A DNA stretch of 64,000 bases from Candidatus Sulfotelmatobacter sp. (lineage in GTDB: Bacteria > Vulcanimicrobiota > Vulcanimicrobiia > Vulcanimicrobiales > Vulcanimicrobiaceae): contig DATJRY010000011.1 in NCBI GenBank assembly GCA_035504415.1, forward strand, positions 434,001-498,000, written 5' to 3'. Positions 43,736 to 53,158 of this stretch are shown here, one piece after another. The notes beneath the pieces were generated by a model. It was given only the letters and a program-made list of their open reading frames with translations, made no database searches and was not told where the DNA came from. Every line of letters starts with the position of its first letter. The stretch's first letter is position 1. Made by a program: the position numbers and the translations under genes.

Positions 43736-46576
43736 ATGCACCGCTCCGCCTCGCTCGAGCCCGTCGAACTGCCACGTACGGCCTTGGTGGAACGCGTGCG
43801 CGCGGCGCATCCGGAGCTGATCGCGTTGGCGGCCCCGGCCGGGTTCGGCAAGACGACCCTGGCGCGGCAGCTGCTGGCGGACGAGCCGCATGGCGTCCTG
43901 GCCGCGCCCACGCGCCCCGGTGACCTCGCCTTCGCCGCCGCCCTGCTCGGGGCACTGGCCCAGGCCCAGCCCGAGCGCGGCGCCGACCTCGCCCGCGCCG
44001 CGGCCGCCCTGGGCGACGAGCTGGTCGCGCCCGCCGACCGGCTCGCCCTCGCCCTGGCGGCCTGGCGCGTTCCGACCGCACCGGGCTGGTTCGCCCTCGA
44101 CGAGCTCGACGGCGTCTCGCCGGAGCTTCTGACCCGCCTGTTGGCCGACCGGCCCGCGAACCGCACGCTGATCCTGTGCAGCCGCGTGCCGCTGCGCCTG
44201 CACCTCTCACGTTTCGCCGCGCCGCATCGCATCGTCAGCTTGCGCGCGCCCGACCTCGCCTTCGCGCCCGACGAGATCGCGCACGCGCTCGCGGGCGACG
44301 GCGCCGACCCGGCACTCGCCGAGCGCATCGGCGCCGTCAGTGCCGGCTGGCCGATCGCGGTGCTGCTGCTGGCGCGCTTCGCGCGCGAAGGACGTGCCGG
44401 CCCGTTGCTCGAGCGGCTCGACGATCTCGCCTACGACGAGCTACACGAGTACCTCGCGGATCAGGTGCTCGTCGACGCGCCGCCGGGTGCGATCGACGGG
44501 CTGCTGGTCGCCGGCGCGCTCCCCGACGCGCGCGACGAGGACATCGCCGCCGCGCTCGACGATCGCGAAGCGCTCGCCGAGTTCGCCGCCTTCGCGCGCA
44601 GCTCGCCGTTCGTCGCACGCGGCGCGAACGGCACGATCGCCGTCCACCCGCTGGCCGCCGCGACGCTGCGCGCCGCGTACGCGCCGCGGCTGGAGGCGCT
44701 GTTGACCCGGCTGGCCGCGGCCGTGCGCGACCGTCAGCCGCTGCGCGCCGCCGACGCGTTTCTCGCCGCCGGCGACCGGCCCGCGGCGGCGTCCGCGCTG
44801 GCGGCGGTCGACGACGTCGAGGACGGCGCGCCGCCGCTGGCTTACGCGCGCGTGCTCTCGGCGCTCGGCTCGAGCGTCGTGCAGCGCACGCCGCGCCTGT
44901 GGGCGGTCACCGCGTTGCTGCGCGCGTTCGCCAGCGACGGGCCGGGACTCTTGCGCGAGGCAGACGGTGTGTGCGCGCGCGCGAGTCGTGCCGGCTCGCG
45001 TTCCGGCACGGTCTCGCTGCACGTGCTGCGCGCGCTGCTGGTCGGCTGGCTCGGCGACTCGGAGGCTGGGCTGGCGCAGCTCGAGGAGCTGCGCGCGACG
45101 ACCGGCGCGGCCGCGCCGGCACTCGCGGCGTGGCTGACGGCGCTGCACGCGACCGTGGCCGCGCGACTCGGGCGACTCGCCGACGCCGAGGCCGGCTTCG
45201 CCGCGACGCGCGAGATCGTGCAGGCGAACGACGTCGTCGCCGGCACGGTGGCGTTAGCGGAAGGCGCCGAGGTCGCTCGCATGCGCGGCGAGCGCGCGCG
45301 CGAACGCGAACGCCTGGCGCGCGCCCACGAACGCCTGCGCGCCAGCGGCCTGGGCAACGTCGTCGCGCTTGCGGACGCCGAAGCGGCGTTCGGCGCGTGG
45401 CTGGCGAGCGAGGACGCGCTCGCGACCGAGCACGCACGCGCGCTCGACGCGGCCGTCGAGCGCGAGGGAGCGCGCGCGTTCGCGTTCTTCGCGGCGGTCG
45501 CGTGCGGCCGCGACGAGGAGCCCGGACCGTCCGACGATCCGCGCTGGGTCGCGCGCGGCTGGCTCGTCGCGGCGGCGCGAGCGGCGACGCCGGCGCACGC
45601 GCTCGAGCGCGCCGAGCGCGCCCACGCGAGCGCGCGGCTCGACGCCGCGCCGTTTCCGCAGCTGTTGGCGGCGCTCGCACTGGCCGTGCTCGCGCCCGCG
45701 CGCCGCACCGACGCGCTCGCGGAGGCGGCCGCCGCCGCGCAACGCATCGACGCCCCGGCGGTGCGTGAAGCGGTCGCGGCTCTAGCGCGCGGCGTGCACG
45801 GCGGCGCGCTCGCTCCGTTCGTCGCTCGCTACGCCGGCGCGCAACCGGTGACGGCGAGCCTCTCCGCCGGCCTGGCGGTGGATCTGGTCAGCGGCCGCGT
45901 GCTGCGCGACGGCACCCCGCTCACGCTCCCCGAACGCGAGCACGCGCTGCTGACCGCGCTCGCCGTGCGCCGCGACCCGATTCCGCGCGGGCGGCTGACC
46001 GACGCGCTGTGGCCCGATCTCGACGAAAGCGCGGCGCGCAACGCCTTCCACGTCTGCCTGCACCGGCTCAAGACGCGGCTCGGCGAGGAGCGCGTCGTCG
46101 TGCGCACCGACGAGGGCTATCGCTTGGGCGACGGCGTCGCCGTCGATCTGTGGGAGATCGATCGCGCGGTCACCGCGCTACGTCCGGGTGAGCCGCTCGA
46201 CGCGACGCGCGCGACCGCGCTGCAGGCGCTGTACGAACGCCTGCGCGCCTCGCGGCCCGCCCGCCTCGAAGAGTGGGAGTGGTTCGAACCGACCGAACGC
46301 CGCCTGCGCGAGCTGCGCTGCGAGATCGCGCAGGCGCTGGCCCAGCACGCGCTGCGCGCGGGCGACGTGCAAGAGGCACTGCGGCTCTGTCACGACATGA
46401 TCGCCTACGATCCGTGCGACGAGCCGGCACGCGAGCTGGCCATTCGTGCCTACCTGGCCGGCGGCGACCGCGCCGCGGCGCTGCGCCACTTTCGTCAATA
46501 TCGCGAGGTGTTGATGGCCGAGCTGCAGTGCGAGCCCTCGCAGTCGCTCGCGCGCCTGGTCGGCGCGACGAGCTAG
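43736..46576 (+). CDS. MalT/LuxR-like ATPase regulator with C-terminal BTAD domain (SARP-type activator)
   Basis: The 946-residue protein starts with a STAND-type ATPase (P-loop APAGFGKTT at 33-41; DELDGVSPELL as a possible Walker B region). A long Ala-rich helical-repeat middle of TPR type follows. A winged-helix (GRVLRDGTPLTLPEREHALL, then ALWPDLDESAARNAFHVCLHRLKTRLG) leads into a BTAD tail (LLRALE-type repeats; CHDMIAYDPCDEPARELAIR). It resembles MalT/AfsR-type activators. AAGGAAG is 8 bases before the ATG. The inducer and target genes are unknown. Confidence 0.88.
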   Translation: MHRSASLEPVELPRTALVERVRAAHPELIALAAPAGFGKTTLARQLLADEPHGVLAAPTRPGDLAFAAALLGALAQAQPERGADLARAAAALGDELVAPADRLALALAAWRVPTAPGWFALDELDGVSPELLTRLLADRPANRTLILCSRVPLRLHLSRFAAPHRIVSLRAPDLAFAPDEIAHALAGDGADPALAERIGAVSAGWPIAVLLLARFAREGRAGPLLERLDDLAYDELHEYLADQVLVDAPPGAIDGLLVAGALPDARDEDIAAALDDREALAEFAAFARSSPFVARGANGTIAVHPLAAATLRAAYAPRLEALLTRLAAAVRDRQPLRAADAFLAAGDRPAAASALAAVDDVEDGAPPLAYARVLSALGSSVVQRTPRLWAVTALLRAFASDGPGLLREADGVCARASRAGSRSGTVSLHVLRALLVGWLGDSEAGLAQLEELRATTGAAAPALAAWLTALHATVAARLGRLADAEAGFAATREIVQANDVVAGTVALAEGAEVARMRGERARERERLARAHERLRASGLGNVVALADAEAAFGAWLASEDALATEHARALDAAVEREGARAFAFFAAVACGRDEEPGPSDDPRWVARGWLVAAARAATPAHALERAERAHASARLDAAPFPQLLAALALAVLAPARRTDALAEAAAAAQRIDAPAVREAVAALARGVHGGALAPFVARYAGAQPVTASLSAGLAVDLVSGRVLRDGTPLTLPEREHALLTALAVRRDPIPRGRLTDALWPDLDESAARNAFHVCLHRLKTRLGEERVVVRTDEGYRLGDGVAVDLWEIDRAVTALRPGEPLDATRATALQALYERLRASRPARLEEWEWFEPTERRLRELRCEIAQALAQHALRAGDVQEALRLCHDMIAYDPCDEPARELAIRAYLAGGDRAAALRHFRQYREVLMAELQCEPSQSLARLVGATS

Positions 46577-47316
46577 TCGACTTCGCGCGCGTTCAGGTCG
46601 ACCAGCGCGCCGTTGACGCCGCTGCCGTGGTCGCTGACCAGGAACGCCAGCGCGTCGGCGACCTCTTGCGGCGTCGCCGCGGCGGCGAACGCCTCGGCGT
46701 CGAGGTAGCCGCGCGCGGCTTGCGTGGCCACGCCCCCGAGCACCAGCGCGTTGGCGACGATCCCGTCGGCTTTGTGCTCGCGCGCGATCGCTTGCATCAG
46801 CACGTTGACGGCCGCCTTCGCGGCGCCGAACAGGCCGCGGCCGGGCGCCGGCGCCTTCGAGGAGCCGGCGGTGACCACGACGATGCGCCCGCGTGAGCGC
46901 GTCTCGGGCTTGTACGGTTGCCGCAGCATCGCGCGCAGCGCCGGCAGCGCGATGTTGTACGCGGTCTCGACGAAGCCGTCCAGGTTGGCGCGCAGGTCCT
47001 CGCGCGTGGACGCGATCAGCGGCACGACCCGCGCGGAACCGGCCAGGCTCACCAGCCCGTCGATCCGGCCGAAGCGCTCGACACAGGCGTCGATCACCGC
47101 CTGCGCTTGGTCGGGCTCGTGCAGATCGGCCGCGAACGGCACGACCGCGCCGGCCTCGTCGTCGTCGAGCACCTCGTCGATCGTCGCTTGCGCGCGCTCG
47201 CGCGAGCGCGAGAGCACCAGCACCCGCGCGCCCTCGCGCGCCAACGTCGCCAGCGTCGCGCTCCCGACCCGGCCGGTCGCGCCCGCCAAGACCACCGCAT
47301 CGCCTTGCAACAGCAT
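46573..47316 (-). CDS. Short-chain dehydrogenase-like protein with Phe in place of the catalytic Tyr
   Basis: The 247-residue Rossmann protein has AGATGRVGSATLATL at residues 11-25 and DLHEPDQAQAVID. It has LVSLAGSAR and a conserved C-terminal ATPQEVADALAFLVSDHGSGVNG. The usual YxxxK is FGAAK, so the proton-donating Tyr is missing; Lys is kept. It may bind NAD(P) in a regulatory role or use altered chemistry. ATG 47316 overlaps the tag stop (TGATG), so the pair is coupled. It converges with the BTAD gene with a 4-base overlap. Confidence 0.82.
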   Translation of the reverse strand: MLLQGDAVVLAGATGRVGSATLATLAREGARVLVLSRSRERAQATIDEVLDDDEAGAVVPFAADLHEPDQAQAVIDACVERFGRIDGLVSLAGSARVVPLIASTREDLRANLDGFVETAYNIALPALRAMLRQPYKPETRSRGRIVVVTAGSSKAPAPGRGLFGAAKAAVNVLMQAIAREHKADGIVANALVLGGVATQAARGYLDAEAFAAAATPQEVADALAFLVSDHGSGVNGALVDLNAREVD

Positions 47317-47912
47317 CAACGAGCCTTCCGCCGCGCCGCGGCCCTCGCCTCCGGCGGCGCACGGAAGCAACCGGCGACGTGGTCGTTCACGACGCCCACG
47401 GCTTGCAGAAAGGCGTAGCAGATCGTCGACCCGACGAAGCCGAAGCCGCGCTTGCGCAGATCGGCGCTGAGCCGATCCGAGAGCTCGTCGTGCGCGGGGA
47501 CGTCGGCGCCGGTGCGCGGGCGGTGCACGATCGGCACGCCGCCGGTATAGGCCCACAGATAGGTCGCGAACGAGCCGTGCTCGCGCTGCACGGCGAGGAA
47601 CGCCTTCGCGTTGCGCACCGACCACTCGATCTTTCCCGCGTGCCGGACGATGCCCGGATCCGCCAGCAGCCGCGCCGTGCTGCGCGCGTCGAAGCGCGCG
47701 ACCGCGGCCGGATCGAAGTCGCGGTAGGCGCGGCGGTATGCCTCCCGTTTGCGCAGGATCGTCGACCACGACAGCCCGGCCTGCGCGCCTTCGAGCACCA
47801 AGAACTCGAACAGCACGCGATCGTCGTGCACCGGCACGCCCCATTCGTCGTCGTGATAGGCGATCATCTGCGGATCGCTGCCCGCCCACGCGCAGCGGTG
47901 CACTTGCGTCAT
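47316..47912 (-). CDS. tag: DNA-3-methyladenine glycosylase I
   Basis: The 198-residue base-excision-repair enzyme removes 3-methyladenine. It has RCAWAGSDPQMIAYHDDEWG near residues 6-25 (zinc Cys/His and the substrate-binding Asp/Glu region), EGAQAGLSWSTILRKREAYR, and the C-terminal GFGFVGSTICYAFLQAVGVVNDH with late zinc ligands. Length is normal. It is upstream of the SDR-like gene, overlapping by a base. There is no sign of an alkylation operator. Confidence 0.94.
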   Translation of the reverse strand: MTQVHRCAWAGSDPQMIAYHDDEWGVPVHDDRVLFEFLVLEGAQAGLSWSTILRKREAYRRAYRDFDPAAVARFDARSTARLLADPGIVRHAGKIEWSVRNAKAFLAVQREHGSFATYLWAYTGGVPIVHRPRTGADVPAHDELSDRLSADLRKRGFGFVGSTICYAFLQAVGVVNDHVAGCFRAPPEARAAARRKAR

Positions 47913-47987
47913 CGATCGACCTCCGCGCGTTTGCTTAAGGCCACGTGATTAACCCAACGATAAGTCGAGCGCGCTACGCTGCGCGAC

Positions 47988-48131
47988 GTGCTTGCCTACA
48001 TTCGGCCGCGCGTCTTGGTGACGAGCGCGGCGCTCTTCTTCGCACTCGCAGCCAATGCGAGCAACGTTTTTGCGCAGACGGCTCCCACGCCTGCGAAGTA
48101 CAACCGCGCTCAGCTCGAATACGACTTCTGA
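47988..48131 (+). CDS. Short putative secreted peptide
   Basis: A 47-residue frame from GTG 47988 encodes a signal-like segment (VTSAALFFALAANASNVFAQ) with a plausible cleavage after VFA-Q. A short mature part, TAPTPAKYNRAQLEYDF, follows. No homologue is recognised and no Shine-Dalgarno is evident, so it is tentative. It lies alone in the gap between the divergent tag gene and the exopolysaccharide operon. Confidence 0.4.
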   Translation: MLAYIRPRVLVTSAALFFALAANASNVFAQTAPTPAKYNRAQLEYDF

Positions 48132-48149
48132 GTCGGTCGCGGCGGCGCT

Positions 48150-49073
48150 TCACGGCGCCGCCGCGGCATGCCCGAAGCCCCAGAACAGGCCGACGGTCGC
48201 GCCGCGACGCGCGTAGACGGGGACTCCGGTGAAGCGGTCGTGCTGGTCGCCGAGCTCGCCCGAGATCACGTAGCCGAAGCGCGGCGTGATCCAGTGGCGA
48301 AAACTCAGGTCCGCCACGAACGTTCGCTCTTGTGTCGTCGCGGCGACGAACGGATCGTTGACCTCGAACGCGGGCTCGACGCCGTCCTGCACGGAGAGCG
48401 TCCACGTCGAGCGGCCTTCGTCGCCGAGCTCGACCGTGCCGAGCAGCGAGGACGCGGACACCTGACCCTGCGTCCACAGCGGCAGATAGCGCAGCGTCGC
48501 GTTGCCGTGCGGAAAGTAGAGCGTCGGCCCGACGTTGAGGTAGCGCTGCACCAGGCCGGCGTACGAGACCAGCTCACCGCCGCCGACCGCGAACACGAAA
48601 TTCGGCAGCACCGTCGGGTCCGCTTCGGCGTAGGCGCCGCGGCGCGGAAAGATCGTTCCGCTCGACGCCTGCAGCTGCGCGTAGACGAACAAGCCATTCG
48701 AGAACGTGTGGTAGTCGTCGAGGCTGTACCACGTTCCCGAGGTGGGGAATCCGCTGTCGTGATCGGCCCGCACGACGGTCGCGAAGCCCGGCTTGTCGTT
48801 CGGGCCGGCAATCGTGCGGCCCGCGACGGTGAGGAACTGCCACGGTCCGAACACGCTGCCCGGCGAGAAGCCGATTGAGGACGCATCGACCTCGAGCACG
48901 GTCGACGGCTCGTCGGAGGCCGGCGGCGCCGACGAGCCCGGCGCGGGGCTGCCGGACGCGCTGGGCGCGGGTGCCACGATCGGCACCGCTCCCGGGGGTT
49001 CGTCGGCACGCGCGGGTATGCCCGGCACGGCGGCCGCCAGCGCGGCGGTGAAAAGAAACAAGCGTGGATTCAT
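48150..49073 (-). CDS. Putative outer-membrane beta-barrel protein of the exopolysaccharide operon
   Basis: The 307-residue protein has a signal peptide (FLFTAALAAAVPGIPARADE), a Pro/Ser/Ala-rich linker near 25-60, and then alternating aromatic beta-strands (FLTVAGRTIAGPN, WYSLDDYHTFSNGLFVYAQL, RFGYVISGELGDQHD). It ends in GLFWGFGH. This resembles YaiO-type small barrels associated with polysaccharide loci. A secretion or modification role is inferred from position as the last gene of the operon. It overlaps the deacetylase-like gene by 4 bases. Confidence 0.7.
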   Translation of the reverse strand: MNPRLFLFTAALAAAVPGIPARADEPPGAVPIVAPAPSASGSPAPGSSAPPASDEPSTVLEVDASSIGFSPGSVFGPWQFLTVAGRTIAGPNDKPGFATVVRADHDSGFPTSGTWYSLDDYHTFSNGLFVYAQLQASSGTIFPRRGAYAEADPTVLPNFVFAVGGGELVSYAGLVQRYLNVGPTLYFPHGNATLRYLPLWTQGQVSASSLLGTVELGDEGRSTWTLSVQDGVEPAFEVNDPFVAATTQERTFVADLSFRHWITPRFGYVISGELGDQHDRFTGVPVYARRGATVGLFWGFGHAAAAP

Positions 49074-50917
49074 CGGACGAACGACTGCTCCGGGATGACG
49101 GCGTCGAACGTGTGCGGATCGCGGTCGACGACGAGGTATGAGTAGATCCCGTCGCTGCCGACGGTGCGCGTGCCGGCGACGACGACGTGCGGACGCAGCC
49201 GCGGAATCGCGAACGCGACGTCGCGCAGCCCCTCGTCGTCGTTCAGATGGACCAGAAAGTCGGGCCCGCGACGCTCGAAGCGCATGCCGACGCGCACCAT
49301 GCGCGCCAAGAACGCCGACGCGTCGCCCATCGTGACGACCCGAATCCGACCGGCCCGCTGATCGCGCTCGAGGCGATCGAACACGGCGCTCATCGGCGGG
49401 ACGTACTGCCGCGCTTCCATGTCGTAGCTGTGGCTGTAGACCAAGTAATCGGCGCGATCGCGCTCGGCCTCGTCCGCCACGCCCTCGAGCCAGCGGCGCA
49501 CCTGGGCGGGTGAGACGTGCCCGCGCCGCATCTCCGCGATCGAGGCAAAGCGGCCCAGCGGTTCGATCGGAAACGCCCACACGGTCGAGCTCACCGACGA
49601 GCCGTGGAAGAACGGGAGCTCGGCCGGCATCCCGGTGTCGCCGGTGCCGTAGTAGGCACGAATCCCGAGGCCGGCGAGGATGTCCGTCATCATCGGCTGC
49701 GGGTGCGCGCCGTCGGGCGCGGCGTAGTCGACGATCGGGTGGTGCAGTACCGAGCGCAGACAGTCGTCGTTGCGCACGACGAGCTCCCGAATCTGTCCCG
49801 GCGAGAGGATGTGATGCTCGATGCCGTATGCGAAGCCGTTGTGGAGCCAGCCGCCGTGCGAGCCGACCGAGCCGTAGCGGGCGATCTCGAGGAGATATTT
49901 CTTGCCCGCGCCGCAGGCGTCGAAGCCCATGCCGTCACCGGGTTTGTCGAGGTCGGGGCCGGCGGTGACGTCCCAGTTGAAACGCAAGTCGGGCCGCACG
50001 AGATGCGAGCGCACCAGGTTGGGGATGCCCGTCCATTCGTTGTTGGAGTCGATGTGCCAGTTCATGACCAAGCCCCCGATGCCGTCCTGGGCGGCCACGA
50101 CGTGCGGCACGGCACCCTGGTCGAGCGCGATCGCGTCGAGCAGCGCGCGCTGCAGAAAGCCGTCGCCCTGCGCACGCAGGTACCCGACCGGCGGATCGAC
50201 GTAGACGGCGCTCCCGCGGCCGACGCGGCGCTCGGTGAGCACCGCGCCCAGCGACGAGGTCGCATCGACGCGGATGCGGGCATCGGTGCGAGTCGCCGAG
50301 AGCGGGTAGCGCACCGCGCCGTAGTGATAGGTTGCGAGCCGGCGCTCGCGGTCGAGCTTGCCGAACGGGACGTGCCAGCGGCGGGCAGCACGGTCCGAGG
50401 TGAAGCGAATGGCGCCGCGGCCGAAGGCGCGCCCGCGCAAACGCTGGTAGCGCAAGTAGCTCACCCCCAGCACCGGGGCGAACAGCGCAGCGGTGCGATA
50501 GCTGCCGTTGGCGCGCCGGGTACCGGCATCGTCGACGACGACCAGCGTCCCGCCGCCGCGTACGTATCGCTCGAGCGTCGGTTCGAGCGCCTCGGGGATG
50601 GTGCGAGCGAGCCGATCGGGCAAGATGATGACCGGATACGTTCCGATCCACTGCGGGCGTTCGAGCAGCACGGCGTCGTCGGCCGACATCCAGCGGTGCG
50701 GCAGGCCCGCCTCGACCAGTGCGCGCTCCCAAGCCGCCCGGACGGCGGCGTCCGCGTCCGCGTCGTCGGTGATCAGCAGCACGCCGATGGCGTCCGGATG
50801 CTCGAGCGAGCGCAGCGTGACGGTGCGCTCGCCGACGAAGAAGAGAAAGATGATCGCCAGGATCCCGAGCGCGAGATGGCGATTGAGCGCGCGCTTAAGC
50901 ACCGGTCGTGCGTCCAC
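49070..50917 (-). CDS. Membrane-anchored two-domain protein, polysaccharide-deacetylase-like C-terminal half
   Basis: The 615-residue protein has an N-terminal membrane helix (LALGILAIIFLFFVGERTV). A GATase1/ThuA-like Rossmann domain follows, about 40-300 (LLITDDADADAAVRAAW, VRGGGTLVVVDDAGT). The C-terminal half has NWHIDSNNEWTG, GDGMGFDACGAGKKYLLEI, SVGSHGGWLHN and YLVYSHSYDMEARQYVPP, with Asp/His patterns like NodB-type or DUF2334 deacetylases (assignment tentative). It probably trims or deacetylates the exopolysaccharide outside the cytoplasm. It overlaps its upstream gene by 23 bases. Confidence 0.75.
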   Translation of the reverse strand: MDARPVLKRALNRHLALGILAIIFLFFVGERTVTLRSLEHPDAIGVLLITDDADADAAVRAAWERALVEAGLPHRWMSADDAVLLERPQWIGTYPVIILPDRLARTIPEALEPTLERYVRGGGTLVVVDDAGTRRANGSYRTAALFAPVLGVSYLRYQRLRGRAFGRGAIRFTSDRAARRWHVPFGKLDRERRLATYHYGAVRYPLSATRTDARIRVDATSSLGAVLTERRVGRGSAVYVDPPVGYLRAQGDGFLQRALLDAIALDQGAVPHVVAAQDGIGGLVMNWHIDSNNEWTGIPNLVRSHLVRPDLRFNWDVTAGPDLDKPGDGMGFDACGAGKKYLLEIARYGSVGSHGGWLHNGFAYGIEHHILSPGQIRELVVRNDDCLRSVLHHPIVDYAAPDGAHPQPMMTDILAGLGIRAYYGTGDTGMPAELPFFHGSSVSSTVWAFPIEPLGRFASIAEMRRGHVSPAQVRRWLEGVADEAERDRADYLVYSHSYDMEARQYVPPMSAVFDRLERDQRAGRIRVVTMGDASAFLARMVRVGMRFERRGPDFLVHLNDDEGLRDVAFAIPRLRPHVVVAGTRTVGSDGIYSYLVVDRDPHTFDAVIPEQSFVR

Positions 50918-51875
50918 CGCGCTCGGCGAACACCCAACCCCAGACCGTCACCTCGGGACCCAGCACGATGCGGCGCGCCGCGTACACGCTCTTGCGGGCG
51001 CCCTCGAGCGCAACCCGCGCCTCGTGGGAAAGGACGATCGACGCTTCGCTGAAGACGTGACCCGTCACCTGAGCGCCGGCCCCGAGATGCACGTTTCCAC
51101 GCACGGTCACGCTGCCGTCGACGACGGCGCCCGCCCCGACCACCAGGCGGCCGTGACACTTGACGCTCCCGTGCACGCGCGCTCCCGGGCGGATGTGCAG
51201 ATCGCCGCGTGCCACGATGTCCGCGGCGTGAACGGATTCGGCGTCGACGATCTCCGCGCCCGGCAGATGCGGCGCGGCGGGGATGGCACCGCCGTTCGCC
51301 GCCGTGCGCACCGGTGTCCCGAACACGCGCGTGAAGCGCACGTCGCCTTCCAACGTCACCGGCCCACCGGCGCTCCCCGAGAGGCCCAGGCCCGAGCCGC
51401 GCCGCACCGTCAGCGAACGCTCGGCATCGATCCAGCGGCGAACGCGCAGCCCCGGGCCGAGCGTCGCGTCGCCTTCGACGAGAATCGTGCGCGCTCGCAA
51501 GCGCTCGCCGCCGGAGGCGTTCCCCACCACGTAATGATCCCGCATCACGACGTCCTTGGGATAGTCGGCGCTGCCGCGGACGACCAGGACACGCGTGTCC
51601 GTGGTCCGGGCCTGATAGGGCAGCTCGTCGACCACGTGCACGTCGTCGTCCACGCGCGAGAGGACGTGCCCCGCCGGCGTACCGGCCGGCGCGTCGGCGA
51701 GCCGTCCGATCTTCTCGCGAAACGAGCGCGCGAAGAAGCGCGGCTCGCGAACGTACTCCGGCGTGAGGGGGAGCGCCGCGGCATCGCGCTTTCGCACCAG
51801 CTCCACGCCCGCCATGAAGAGCGGGGCGAAGAACACCGCGGCGAAGGCGATGATGGTCACCGTAAGGGAGATCAT
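50895..51875 (-). CDS. Membrane-anchored bactofilin-like (polymer-forming) protein
   Basis: The 326-residue protein has one N-terminal membrane helix (LTVTIIAFAAVFFAPLFMAG). A right-handed beta-helix follows (about 95-310), built from repeated short turns such as IVARGDLHIRPGARVHGSV and VVGAGAVVDGSVTVRGNVHLG. The latter part matches bactofilin-type polymer-forming repeats. Bactofilins assemble filaments that localise envelope synthesis machines. Here it sits directly between the glycosyltransferase and the deacetylase-like gene, so it may scaffold the synthase. ATG 51875 overlaps the glycosyltransferase stop. Confidence 0.75.
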   Translation of the reverse strand: MISLTVTIIAFAAVFFAPLFMAGVELVRKRDAAALPLTPEYVREPRFFARSFREKIGRLADAPAGTPAGHVLSRVDDDVHVVDELPYQARTTDTRVLVVRGSADYPKDVVMRDHYVVGNASGGERLRARTILVEGDATLGPGLRVRRWIDAERSLTVRRGSGLGLSGSAGGPVTLEGDVRFTRVFGTPVRTAANGGAIPAAPHLPGAEIVDAESVHAADIVARGDLHIRPGARVHGSVKCHGRLVVGAGAVVDGSVTVRGNVHLGAGAQVTGHVFSEASIVLSHEARVALEGARKSVYAARRIVLGPEVTVWGWVFAERGGRTTGA

Positions 51876-53158
51876 GCTCGTCCCGGCGCTTCCGGCCGCC
51901 GAGCGCGGCCGGTTTTGTCCCAGCGCACCGAACGGCTCTTGAGCACGTCGCCGATGGTATCGAACACGCCCGCGCTGACCGCGGCCGAGTTGAACAAGAA
52001 GAGCGTGAACAGCAGCGGCAGGAGATAAATGCGCTCGACGCCGCCGTCCAGCAGCTCGGCGGCGCCGATCTCGTACACCGGAGCGAAGTTCCCGACCGCA
52101 TTGTAGCCGACGATGAAAAAGCCGATCAGGATCGAGGCGATGACCGGCATCGCCCCCATGTAGAACAGCACGACGTTCGCCGCGAGGCCGCCAAGCAGCA
52201 GCGGCGGAATCGCGTACACCAGCAGCAGCAGCACGCCGTCGAGACGCTGGATGAACGAGAGATGCTCGGACCGCACGATGGCGCTCAAGTTCCTGAGCAT
52301 CGCCCGGTTGTGGCCGCGCGACCACCGGCGCAGCTGCCGGAAGCGCACCGACCACTGGTGCGGCACCTCTTCGTAGCACTCGGCGCGGTTGGCATAGACG
52401 ACCTTCCAGCCTTGCGCGTACAAGCGCACCGTGAGGTCGGTGTCCTCGGCCAGGGTCTCTTCGTGAAAGCCGCCGATGCGCTCGACGAGCTCACGCCGGA
52501 ACCCGCCCACGGTTCCGCCGTACTGCGGCAGCAGGTCCAGGTTGAAGCGTGCCTGCTGATCGACCTGGTAGCCGCCGGAGCGTTCCAGCGAGAGCAGGCG
52601 CGTGAGCAGGTTGCGGCCGGTGTTGCGCGGGACGACGCGACCCATCACCGCGCCGACTTCGGGATCCGTGAACGCCGCACCGAGCTCGCGCAGCAATCCC
52701 GGACCCGGCGTATAGTCGGCGTCGAACACCAGCACGATCGGGTGCTTGGCGATGCGCAGCACGACGTTGAGGCTGTTCTGCTTTCCGCGCGCGCCGCGCA
52801 GAACGTAGAGCGGCCGCACGATCGGGTGGCGGTCCGCGTACTCGGCCAAGATCGAGGTGGTCGCGTCCCGCGATTGATCGTCGATGGGGATGATCTCGAG
52901 GCGGTCCGGCGGATAGTCCGCGTTCAACAGTGCTTCGAGCGCATCGCGCGCGACCGTCGCTTCGTTGTGCATGGGGACGACGACGGTGATCGCGGGCAAC
53001 TCGTCGTCGTACAGATCCTGGAACGAGGGGCGCTGCGTCATCGAGAGCCGGCTGATGCTGAACCAGAAGTGACGGACCGCGTACACGCACATGACCGCGA
53101 TGACGATCACGACGTACGTTTGAAGCACGTGGGCGAAGAGCGACGTGTTCACAACCAC
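51872..53158 (-). CDS. Processive glycosyltransferase family 2 (PgaC / cellulose-synthase-like)
   Basis: The 428-residue enzyme has an N-terminal membrane helix and a GT2 catalytic domain: VVPMHNEATVARDALEALL, IPIDDQSRDAT, the DxD VFDADYTPG, TLAEDTDLTVRLYAQGW and the processive-synthase motif RQLRRWSRGH. Several C-terminal membrane helices form a channel-like bundle. It should build a beta-linked exopolysaccharide such as poly-N-acetylglucosamine or cellulose and extrude it. It is the second gene in the operon, and its ATG overlaps the upstream membrane gene by 10 bases. Confidence 0.92.
   Translation of the reverse strand: MVVNTSLFAHVLQTYVVIVIAVMCVYAVRHFWFSISRLSMTQRPSFQDLYDDELPAITVVVPMHNEATVARDALEALLNADYPPDRLEIIPIDDQSRDATTSILAEYADRHPIVRPLYVLRGARGKQNSLNVVLRIAKHPIVLVFDADYTPGPGLLRELGAAFTDPEVGAVMGRVVPRNTGRNLLTRLLSLERSGGYQVDQQARFNLDLLPQYGGTVGGFRRELVERIGGFHEETLAEDTDLTVRLYAQGWKVVYANRAECYEEVPHQWSVRFRQLRRWSRGHNRAMLRNLSAIVRSEHLSFIQRLDGVLLLLVYAIPPLLLGGLAANVVLFYMGAMPVIASILIGFFIVGYNAVGNFAPVYEIGAAELLDGGVERIYLLPLLFTLFLFNSAAVSAGVFDTIGDVLKSRSVRWDKTGRARRPEAPGRA

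Noticed and set aside
46270-46300. tRNA T-arm-like string GGTTCGAACC
   Set aside because: It lies inside the BTAD gene, where it encodes EWFEP, and no cloverleaf or acceptor stem can be folded around it.
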